From contig DHWS01000080.1 of NCBI GenBank assembly GCA_002413305.1, positions 1 to 5,865 of the forward strand: a stretch of 5,865 bases of DNA. Reading direction: 5' to 3'. The notes below the pieces were generated by a model. That model worked only from the letters and a program-made list of their open reading frames with translations, was not told the origin of the DNA and did not search any database. This DNA comes from Actinobacteria bacterium UBA5176 (GTDB lineage Bacteria > Actinomycetota > UBA4738). Positions 1 to 5,195 of this stretch are shown here, in pieces. Position numbers and translations under genes: made by a program. Every line of letters starts with the position of its first letter. Position 1 is the stretch's first letter.

Positions 1-2
1 CA

Positions 3-365
3 CTCGACGAGCAGCCGGTTGCGAGCTTCAACGTCTTTCGTCGCGAGGGTGACTACTGGTCGGTGATCTTCGAGGGGCACACCGTCCGCGTGCGCGACCT
101 CAAGGGCATGCGATACCTCGCGCGGCTCCTCGCCGATCCGGGCCGGGAGTACCACGTGCTGGACCTCGTCGCCGCCGAGACCGGCAGCGGTGCCCAGGGA
201 GACAGCAGCCAAGCGGCCAGCCTGCCGCGCTGGGCACTCGGCGACGCGGGCGAGATCCTCGACGCGCAAGCCAAGGACGCCTACCGCCGACGCCTCGCAG
301 AGATCGAAGACGACATCGAGCAAGCGCGCGCGATTGCGGCTACGATGGCCAATCGAGTGGGATGA
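3..365 (+). pseudogene. C-terminal fragment of a large ATPase/LuxR-type regulator, truncated at both ends
   Basis: The reading frame is open from the window edge, so the GTG at 63 is not the real start: the recognisable block FRREGDYWSVIFEGHTVRV begins upstream of it. This block, followed by DLKGMRYLARLLADPGREYHVLDL, is one I know from the C-terminal part of big actinobacterial regulators (AAA/NACHT-like ATPases with TPRs, or adenylate-cyclase/LuxR-type proteins), where it precedes a charged helix. The helix is here as LDAQAKDAYRRRLAEIEDDIEQARAIA. In relatives the chain then continues for roughly another hundred residues with a segment resembling AVGLGGRDRR. Here the match ends after ARAIA, and TMANRVG-stop follows. 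The other two frames after that point do not restore the expected segment, so this looks like a break by recombination rather than a one-base shift. Family assignment is from memory of the motif; molecular function is not shown. Confidence 0.6.
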
Positions 366-568
366 AACCCCCTACGCGGCGGTTGGGTAGCCACGAGGAT
401 TCAAGCGCCGGGCCATCGCGGGGTCAACCGAGGGAACGGGATACAAGGAGATTGGTCGTGCACCCGCGAACCGTCTGTCTCACGGACTGAATGTCCATAG
501 CAAGAGCCGAGCCGCTGAGGCGCCGTTGGTCGATGGTCTCCAGACAGCCCTAGGCAGATAATGCCTGC
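366..568. other. Gene-free stretch between the truncated regulator and the AIPR gene
   Basis: I find no convincing coding region, tRNA or repeat array in these 203 bases. A short stem with a five-base loop (GTCTG 473-477, CGGAC 483-487, one G-U pair) is present but has no T-run. The only regulatory signal I would defend is the -10-like element at 557-562, next to the AIPR start. The boundary of the foreign cassette should lie within or just before this stretch, at about 340-370, where the upstream gene loses its family resemblance. Confidence 0.5.
557..562 (+). promoter_or_regulatory. Putative -10 element for a leaderless AIPR transcript
   Basis: GATAAT matches TATAAT at five of six positions. 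It ends six bases before the ATG at 569, which would place transcription start at or next to the A of that ATG. This spacing is typical of leaderless actinobacterial genes, and the ATG has no Shine-Dalgarno sequence in front of it. No convincing -35 box is seen about 17 bases upstream, which is common in actinobacteria. Confidence 0.5.
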
Positions 569-2368
569 ATGAGCGCAGAGGCGAGTAGCCTGAGGAACGC
601 GATGGAAGTGCCTGGTGATGGACCACCACCCGTCTTCCAAGCGCTAGCCGGTCGAGCGGATCTCGCTGCATACGGGGCCAATGCGATCCTCCTGTTCGCG
701 CTGGAGCTCCACCTGCGCATCGAGGACATCCTGGCGGTGGCCGCCAGCGCTCTGACTGATGGCAGCGATGACAAGAAGTGCGACCTCGTTTATGTCGACC
801 GAGACCTCGGCAAGGCGGTCGTCGCCCAGAGCTACTACTCTCAGGACGACACGACGGCGGCGGCTCCCGCCAACAAGGCGAGCGACCTGAACACAGCCGT
901 CACATGGCTGCTCGGCAGGAACCTGGCCGCCCTTCCTGATCGAATAAGGCCGGCGGCGCAGGAACTGGACGAGGCACTCGCCGAGGGCGTAATCACCAGC
1001 ATCGACATCTGGTACGTCCACAACCTCCCCGAGTCGAAGAACGTCCGGGACGAACTTGACCGGGTTCAGGACACTGCCTCGGCGCTTCTCAGGGCCAAGT
1101 ACCCGGACGTGGAGATCGATTCAGTCACGACCATCGAGGTTGGCCGAGAAAGGCTCGATGAGTGGTATAGGAGCTCACTGGTCGCGATTCTTGTGTCTGA
1201 CGAGTTTCGATTGCCAATCACGGGTGGCTTCAAGGAATCGGGTGATCGCTGGGAGGCATACTCGACGTCCGTCCAGATATCCTGGTTACGGGACCTCTTC
1301 AACAAGTACAAGACCGCCCTCTTCTCAGCCAACGTTCGGGACTATCTCGGCAGCCGCCGCAGCGACCGAAACATCAACTTCAATATCAAGGAAACAGCTC
1401 GGGCTCAGCCGCGCCGTTTTTGGGCCTACAACAACGGCTTGACGGCGCTCGTTAACGACTATCACTTCGAAGAGGACGGAGAAGTTCTTGTCATCGAAGG
1501 GATCTCGATCGTGAACGGAGCGCAGACAACCGGCGCTCTTGGCTCCGTCGAGATCGCTGACGCGGAAGAGTTCGCTGCGGGGCGCGTGCCTGCTCGCTTC
1601 GTCAAGTGCTCCGATCAAGAAGTGGTCCGCGACATCATTCGCAACAACAACAGCCAGAATCGCATCGAAGCCTCTGACTATCGGAGCGGAGACGCGATTC
1701 AGGAACGCCTGCGGACGGAGTTCGACCTGGTTCCCGACGCCGAGTACCGGGGTGGGCGTCGTGGCGGCGAGCTCGACCTGATCGAACGAACGCCTAACCT
1801 CGTGCCGTCCGGTACAGCCGCGCAGTCGCTGTTAGCGTTCCACCAGGACCCGAACACCGCGTACAACGAGAAGTCGCGTATCTGGTCTGAGGACAACATC
1901 TACTCCAAGGTGTTCTCGGACAAGACTTCCGCGCGGCACGTCGTACTGACCTACGCTCTGGAGCGGGCGATTGAAGAGGCCAAGCGACGGCTGTTGGCTG
2001 TTTCCGAGGCGGACCGAACGCAGTTGCAGGTAAGGCAGGTCGAGTTCTTCCGCCAGCGTGGTTCGATCCTGCTCCTCGTTGCCGCGATCGGCGCGTCGAT
2101 CGAGACGTATCTCGGACGGGCCGTGCCTGACCGTTTCTCACTCCGCTTCAGGGACAACATCTCCCCCCATGTAGCGGCCGAGCTATGGCGGCCCATCGTA
2201 GAGTCTGCGCTCTCGTTCGTGGAGCGGCTTGAGCCGGCCCTCGAGCGGACGCTGAAGAACAAGGAGCGAGTCACCGAGGCGGTCGACATATTCGGGTCGC
2301 TGGTGTCCGCGACTCGACAGGCGAACGCAGCAATCTTCGATCCGTTCGCTGAAGCTGTTGTCAACTAG
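569..2368 (+). CDS. AIPR-family (abortive infection phage resistance) protein
   Basis: A 599-residue protein whose centre carries the AIPR family hallmarks. These are RDYLGSRRSDRNINFNIKET (about 257-276), FWAYNNGLTALVND (284-297), GISIVNGAQTTGAL (311-324) and IIRNNNSQNRIEASDYRSGD (356-375). The family was named for phage resistance by abortive infection and is often found in restriction-modification operons; its biochemistry is not settled. The N-terminal part (about 60-116) resembles the restriction-nuclease-like head of AIPR relatives, DLVYVDRD then AVVAQSYYSQ. The position where I expect lysine (QSK) is tyrosine here (Y89), so this head may be inactive. The C-terminal 150 residues are helical and unassigned. 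An in-frame TAG at 551-553 limits the start to ATG 569 (probably leaderless) or ATG 602, which has AGGA five bases upstream. It contains two TTA leucine codons (1286, 1832) and three ATA isoleucine codons (944, 1277, 2288), unusual next to such GC-rich flanks. The nuclease gene follows 117 bases downstream. Confidence 0.85.
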   Translation: MSAEASSLRNAMEVPGDGPPPVFQALAGRADLAAYGANAILLFALELHLRIEDILAVAASALTDGSDDKKCDLVYVDRDLGKAVVAQSYYSQDDTTAAAPANKASDLNTAVTWLLGRNLAALPDRIRPAAQELDEALAEGVITSIDIWYVHNLPESKNVRDELDRVQDTASALLRAKYPDVEIDSVTTIEVGRERLDEWYRSSLVAILVSDEFRLPITGGFKESGDRWEAYSTSVQISWLRDLFNKYKTALFSANVRDYLGSRRSDRNINFNIKETARAQPRRFWAYNNGLTALVNDYHFEEDGEVLVIEGISIVNGAQTTGALGSVEIADAEEFAAGRVPARFVKCSDQEVVRDIIRNNNSQNRIEASDYRSGDAIQERLRTEFDLVPDAEYRGGRRGGELDLIERTPNLVPSGTAAQSLLAFHQDPNTAYNEKSRIWSEDNIYSKVFSDKTSARHVVLTYALERAIEEAKRRLLAVSEADRTQLQVRQVEFFRQRGSILLLVAAIGASIETYLGRAVPDRFSLRFRDNISPHVAAELWRPIVESALSFVERLEPALERTLKNKERVTEAVDIFGSLVSATRQANAAIFDPFAEAVVN

Positions 2369-2397
2369 CCCATGGCGCCGAGTCCTGCGGGCCTAGT
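2364..2397 (+). terminator. Weak hairpin at the AIPR stop codon
   Basis: ACTAGCCC (2364-2371), which includes the AIPR stop codon, can pair with GGGCCTAGT (2389-2397) with one bulged C and a 17-base loop. No T-run follows, only GTTATTACG. It could slow or partly end transcription after the AIPR gene, but it is not a standard intrinsic terminator. Confidence 0.2.
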
Positions 2398-2417
2398 GTT
2401 ATTACGAATCCGAACTG

Positions 2418-2423
2418 TATGAT
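2418..2423 (+). promoter_or_regulatory. Candidate -10 element for the nuclease gene
   Basis: TATGAT matches TATAAT at five of six positions and sits in the gap between the AIPR and nuclease genes. A start of transcription near 2430-2433 would fall on the GTG at 2433 that opens a 13-codon ORF. No clear -35 box is seen. If it is real, the nuclease can be expressed independently of the AIPR gene. Confidence 0.35.
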
Positions 2424-2432
2424 CCCCGCGCC

Positions 2433-2474
2433 GTGGATCTCGCAGATACCACCGCCGCTTTGATCGAGCGCTGA
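2433..2474 (+). CDS. Possible 13-aa leader peptide upstream of the nuclease
   Basis: A GTG-started ORF, MDLADTTAALIER, ends with TGA at 2472-2474, 11 bases before the nuclease ATG at 2486. The GTG lies nine bases after the TATGAT element, the right place for a leaderless start. The nuclease ATG has no Shine-Dalgarno sequence, so translation could reach it by re-initiation after this peptide. An ORF this short can arise by chance; the case rests only on position. Confidence 0.25.
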   Translation: MDLADTTAALIER

Positions 2475-2484
2475 TTCCTTCAGC
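2470..2484 (+). repeat. Short inverted repeat immediately before the nuclease start codon
   Basis: GCTGA (2470-2474) and TCAGC (2480-2484) form a perfect five-base-pair stem with loop TTCCT, ending one base before ATG 2486 and overlapping the stop of the possible leader peptide. It could affect ribosome access or be a small protein-binding site. A five-base stem is also easily found by chance. Confidence 0.25.
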
Positions 2485-2485
2485 C

Positions 2486-3649
2486 ATGAGTCCCATCGGC
2501 GACGGCGTCCTCTCGCTAACGAAGTTCTACCGGATTAGGGCGCTCGCAACCGAGCTGGCGCATGTCGCACCTGGGATGGCGTCCTCTCAGGTTCGAGGGC
2601 TGCTCGGACCGGGACATGCAGAGCTTGCAGACGACCTGATCCTGTACTCGGACAACGATGCAGTGGTCGACGATCCACTCCTCCAAGCCTGCCGTGCAGC
2701 TGCGCCATCAGCCCGGATCCTCATTTGGGTTGGGCTCGTGATGGCAGACACCCGGATCGCCGAGATCGTTGAGGACTACCTCACGAATGCGAACGGCAAG
2801 CTTATTCCAACCCGCTTCAACACCGACCGCCTCGAAGGACACCTTGTGCGGTTCCTGCCGGGTCGACAATCCAGGAAGCCGGCCACGAACATCCTCTCCT
2901 ACCTGCGGGACTCGGGCATTGTTGAGCCCGAGAAGGAAGGGCCGACCATCATCGGCATCAGCTCCACGAACAGCACAACACCCTTCGTGAGGGACGCCGT
3001 TCGATACATCATGTTCCGGCTCCAGCACCTGGAAATCGACTATCCGCTCGAGAACGACGACGCAGATGTTGCGCTCGCACTTGAGGCGAATCACTGGCTG
3101 AACCTCACGCCCAAGGAATTCCGGGCGGCGTACGACAGCTCGCCTCCAGATGAGGCGCCGGAACCACCAGAGCCGCCGCCGCCGCCACCTGGTGGGGATG
3201 GCGCTCCTCCCGTCGCGACCGAAGTCGACGTGGAGGCTCACAACACGGAGAGCTTCGAGGTCTCGGGCCAGAGCACACGAACGGCTGTCAGACGGGAACA
3301 GCCGCTCGTGGTCGCGTACAAAGCATGGATGGTAGCCCGCGGATCGGAGATGATCCGCTTCCGCTTTCGCCCGCCTGGGACACCGGCCCACCTCTTCAAC
3401 GACATCTACGACAAGACCCGCGGCAACTTGATCGAGGGCAAGGCTGACGCCACTCGCCCGTCGATTCGCATGGCGATCGGCCAGCTGATGGACTATCGAC
3501 GCTTCGCGCCCGCGGCGGCGCGGCTGGCCATCCTTACGCCACGCCGGCCACACCGTGACCTCGAGGACCTGCTCCGGTCGCTCGACATCGCCTGCATCTG
3601 GCGACAGGGTGATGACTTCGTCGATAACGCCGACGGATCGTTCGTCTAG
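2486..3649 (+). CDS. PD-(D/E)XK-type nuclease with an unrecognised N-terminal half
   Basis: A 387-residue protein in three parts. Residues 1-215 match no family I can name; TNILSYLRDSGIVEPE (134-149) looks like a winged-helix or effector segment, which is a guess. Residues 217-243 form a low-complexity linker rich in proline and acid (PEPPEPPPPPPGG). Residues 265-387 look like a PD-(D/E)XK nuclease: FNDIYDK (304-310, D306 or D309 as the metal acid), NLIEGKAD (314-321, E317 and K319 of the ExK motif) and IRMAIGQLMDYRRF (327-340, with Q333 in the conserved helix). I associate the arrangement EAK/EGK followed by IRMAIGQLxDYRRF with restriction-endonuclease-like domains. There is no transmembrane segment or signal peptide, so cytoplasmic action on DNA is expected. 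The ATG has no Shine-Dalgarno sequence, and the upstream frame is open back to a TGA at 2420 without a better start. Its stop shares CTAG with the convergent methyltransferase gene. It could also be an RNase; the substrate is unknown. Confidence 0.7.
   Translation: MSPIGDGVLSLTKFYRIRALATELAHVAPGMASSQVRGLLGPGHAELADDLILYSDNDAVVDDPLLQACRAAAPSARILIWVGLVMADTRIAEIVEDYLTNANGKLIPTRFNTDRLEGHLVRFLPGRQSRKPATNILSYLRDSGIVEPEKEGPTIIGISSTNSTTPFVRDAVRYIMFRLQHLEIDYPLENDDADVALALEANHWLNLTPKEFRAAYDSSPPDEAPEPPEPPPPPPGGDGAPPVATEVDVEAHNTESFEVSGQSTRTAVRREQPLVVAYKAWMVARGSEMIRFRFRPPGTPAHLFNDIYDKTRGNLIEGKADATRPSIRMAIGQLMDYRRFAPAAARLAILTPRRPHRDLEDLLRSLDIACIWRQGDDFVDNADGSFV
3172..3189 (+). repeat. CCG trinucleotide run encoding the polyproline linker
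   Basis: GCCGCCGCCGCCGCCACC encodes most of the PPPPPP stretch in the linker of the nuclease protein. Slippage here would change linker length by whole residues without breaking the frame. Confidence 0.6.
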
Positions 3650-4275
3650 CCCTTGGTGGGCAATCCGTAAGCCTTGAACTGACGACCGCGTGGCTCAACG
3701 TCTGGAGCGGCCTCATCACCCCAAGCCGTCCAGCCTTCGCGCGGGTAGCGGGCGAAGAGCTCAAGGTGTGGGCCAGGGCTGCAGGCCTCGATGATGTCGT
3801 AAAGCTCGTCGGGCTTGCGGCTGTGCTCCCGCTTGCGCGTCGCTAGGAGATTGACCTGCCGGCGGCCCGGCGGCAGGGTTCGGAGGTGACCGCGCACTCC
3901 AAACAGCACCGGCTCAGTCACGTTGCGGAAGTAGAACCCGACACCGCGACCGTCGCTCCCTCCATCCTTGCGCACCTTGTGCCAGATGAGCATGGTCTTG
4001 TAGGTGAATCCCCACTCTTCCAAGACCCGCATTCCCTCGGCGACGAGAGCGTTTGGAACCCACAGGTAGCAGTGGGACTTCGAGGCCATCACTTCCGCCA
4101 CGGGAAGGGCCGCGATCTCCTTCCACGTCATCGTGTCGTATCTGGAGAGGCGACGGTGCTCCGGCGCCACCTTCCCGGTTCGGTTGAGGAACCGCCAAGG
4201 AGGGTCCGCGAGGACCGTCCCAAACGAGTCATGCTCCAAGTCGCGGAGCAGGGCCTCGCCGACCGAACTGATCAT
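3646..4275 (-). CDS. MT-A70 family adenine-N6 DNA methyltransferase
   Basis: A 209-residue protein with the catalytic DPPW motif (residues 24-27) right after a hydrophobic strand (GTVLADPPW). Further MT-A70 features follow: YLWVPNALVAEGMRVLEEWGF (70-90), GFYFRNVTEPVLFGVRG (113-129), HSRKPDELYDIIEA (151-164), LELFAR (171-176) and WTAWGDE (182-188). The family transfers methyl from S-adenosylmethionine to N6 of adenine; bacterial and phage members act on DNA. The size fits a single-domain enzyme without a separate target-recognition domain, so specificity cannot be read. A longer frame opens at GTG 4323, but ATG 4275 is preferred: GGAGGAGGT lies nine bases upstream, and the likely promoter places transcription start downstream of the GTG. 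It points toward the nuclease gene and shares its stop palindrome. It also has the same direction as the phage genes to the right, so it could be a phage-derived orphan enzyme instead of the modification partner. Confidence 0.85.
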   Translation of the reverse strand: MISSVGEALLRDLEHDSFGTVLADPPWRFLNRTGKVAPEHRRLSRYDTMTWKEIAALPVAEVMASKSHCYLWVPNALVAEGMRVLEEWGFTYKTMLIWHKVRKDGGSDGRGVGFYFRNVTEPVLFGVRGHLRTLPPGRRQVNLLATRKREHSRKPDELYDIIEACSPGPHLELFARYPREGWTAWGDEAAPDVEPRGRQFKAYGLPTKG

Positions 4276-4284
4276 TTGAAGGGG

Positions 4285-4293
4285 ACCTCCTCC
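4285..4293 (-). promoter_or_regulatory. Strong Shine-Dalgarno of the methyltransferase gene
   Basis: On the minus strand GGAGGAGGT ends nine bases before ATG 4275. It is nearly a full anti-16S match and decides the start in favour of this ATG over the in-frame GTG 48 bases upstream. Confidence 0.75.
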
Positions 4294-4313
4294 CACTCGA
4301 ACTACACTGATGT

Positions 4314-4343
4314 CATTTAGCACCAGCGCGCCCGCGCGCGCAA
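4314..4343 (-). promoter_or_regulatory. Candidate promoter of the methyltransferase gene
   Basis: On the minus strand TTGCGC (4343-4338) is followed by an 18-base spacer and TAAATG (4319-4314). Transcription would start near 4307 and give a leader of about 32 bases containing the strong Shine-Dalgarno sequence. The -35 is partial (TTG only) and the spacer is GC-alternating, so this is a moderate call. Confidence 0.4.
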
Positions 4344-4347
4344 GCTC

Positions 4348-4361
4348 CCTGTCCGGACAGG
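4348..4361. promoter_or_regulatory. Perfect 14-bp palindrome, possible operator
   Basis: CCTGTCCGGACAGG reads identically on both strands and lies four bases upstream of the candidate -35 box of the methyltransferase promoter. A zero-spacer palindrome makes a poor hairpin and no T-run follows on either strand, so a site for a dimeric DNA-binding protein is likelier than a terminator. No regulator gene is visible in the window. Confidence 0.4.
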
Positions 4362-4396
4362 CTACTGAACCGCGTGTCTCGGCTTCCCGAAGCTAT

Positions 4397-4471
4397 CTAC
4401 TGCCCGCCGCGGCCGACCGGAGGGCGGGCCAGTGAGACCAGGCCGCTAAGGGGGAAGGCCTCGTCGCTCAT
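4397..4471 (-). pseudogene. 24-aa stub, probably the truncated 5' end of the next phage-type gene
   Basis: The ORF MSDEAFPLSGLVSLARPP... ends after 24 codons with TAG. Its ATG overlaps the stop of the 238-aa gene as ATGA (4468-4471), the coupling expected for a genuine next gene of the operon. The first dozen residues look like a normal protein N-terminus, while the end (VGRGGQ) does not. The simplest reading is that the rest of this gene was removed when the methyltransferase/defence cassette joined here, with the boundary at about 4400-4440. I cannot name the gene. Confidence 0.4.
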
Positions 4472-5184
4472 CGCGGCACGTCCAGGGTTCGCCGGAGGCC
4501 GGCGATGGCCTCGGCCAGCGGCCGATCGCCCACCTGCACGAGCGCCGGGCGGTACCGCTTGGCTCGCGGGAGCTCCTTCACGAAGTTCGCCAGGCCCTGC
4601 AGGGCGGCGTAGTCGTTCGCCGCCTGCTCCAACTGGCCGACGGCCGCCGAGAAGGCCTCCCGGGCCGTGCCGATGCGGTCTCCGATCACGGCCAGCCAGG
4701 CCGCTCGGCGCTGATCGGCCACCGCGGCCAGGGCGGCGGAGGCCTCGCGGACCAGCTGCTCGAGCGCACCGGCGCGGCGCCGGGCATCGAGCACGTCGCG
4801 TTCGAACTTCTCCACCGCCTTCGCGCCGGGATCCGGCTCGCCCGCCTTCAGGGCGGCGGCCAAGGCGGCGGTGTCGGCGTTCTCCGCCTCCCTGCGGCCG
4901 GTCTTCTCGAGCTGCTGCAGCTGCGCGCGGGCCTTGCCGTGCTGCGCCGTGCGCCCGACCAGCTCGCCCAGTGCTTCCCTGAGGTCCGCGAGCTCCGGGC
5001 CCTCCATGACCTCCGGCGAAGGGACCATGTGAGGCTCGAAACCGAGGAAGCTGAGCCCGTGCACGCGGGCCCACCGCTCGCCAGGATCCACCTCGGGCGC
5101 CGGCGCCTCGGGCTCGGCGCTGGGCACGATCGCGATCACGCCGGGCGCGGGATCGACCGCCGTGCGGTGCTTCTTCGCTTCCAT
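4468..5184 (-). CDS. Coiled-coil protein of unknown function in a phage-type operon
   Basis: A 238-residue protein I do not recognise. The first 37 residues are Pro/Ala/Glu-rich and probably disordered (SAEPEAPAPEVDPGERW). A short hydrophobic segment follows (VHGLSFLGFEPHMVPSP, 41-57). Residues 63-195 are Ala/Glu/Arg/Gln-rich with heptad-like spacing, indicating a long helical coiled coil. The C-terminus (198-238) is basic to mixed. There is no signal peptide or membrane segment. The start is ATG 5184 with GAGGAGGAG directly upstream; the frame is open further upstream, but that part is the shadow of the neighbouring gene and is arginine-rich nonsense. It lies 11 bases after the scaffold-like gene and overlaps the next ATG by four bases, so it is translated as part of that operon. 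Its position beside a scaffold-like gene suggests a phage morphogenesis role, which is inference only. Confidence 0.6.
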   Translation of the reverse strand: MEAKKHRTAVDPAPGVIAIVPSAEPEAPAPEVDPGERWARVHGLSFLGFEPHMVPSPEVMEGPELADLREALGELVGRTAQHGKARAQLQQLEKTGRREAENADTAALAAALKAGEPDPGAKAVEKFERDVLDARRRAGALEQLVREASAALAAVADQRRAAWLAVIGDRIGTAREAFSAAVGQLEQAANDYAALQGLANFVKELPRAKRYRPALVQVGDRPLAEAIAGLRRTLDVPR

Positions 5185-5195
5185 CGCTCCTCCTC
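5185..5195 (-). promoter_or_regulatory. Ribosome binding site of the coiled-coil gene
   Basis: The whole 11-base gap between the TGA at 5198-5196 and ATG 5184 reads GAGGAGGAGCG on the minus strand, with AGGAGG four bases before the ATG. It selects ATG 5184 over the longer open frame. Confidence 0.7.

Noticed and set aside
390..425. TTCAAGC near 400 resembling a tRNA T-loop, a possible attachment site
   Set aside because: The flanking bases do not pair as a T-stem and no acceptor or anticodon arm is present.
2372..2422. 16-codon ORF after the AIPR stop
   Set aside because: No ribosome binding site, no conserved-looking sequence, and it overlaps the weak hairpin and the -10-like element.
2708..3553. 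281-codon open frame on the minus strand opposite the nuclease gene
   Set aside because: It mirrors the codon structure of the nuclease gene, is arginine- and tryptophan-rich without motifs, and has no Shine-Dalgarno sequence. It is a GC-rich antisense shadow.
3886..4320. 144-codon open frame on the plus strand opposite the methyltransferase gene
   Set aside because: The minus strand carries DPPW and the other MT-A70 motifs; the plus frame has none and is a shadow.
4374..4982. 202-codon plus-strand frame across the phage operon
   Set aside because: The product is almost entirely Arg/Pro/Ala/Gly, the signature of an antisense frame in GC-rich DNA; the minus-strand genes have proper starts and coupling.
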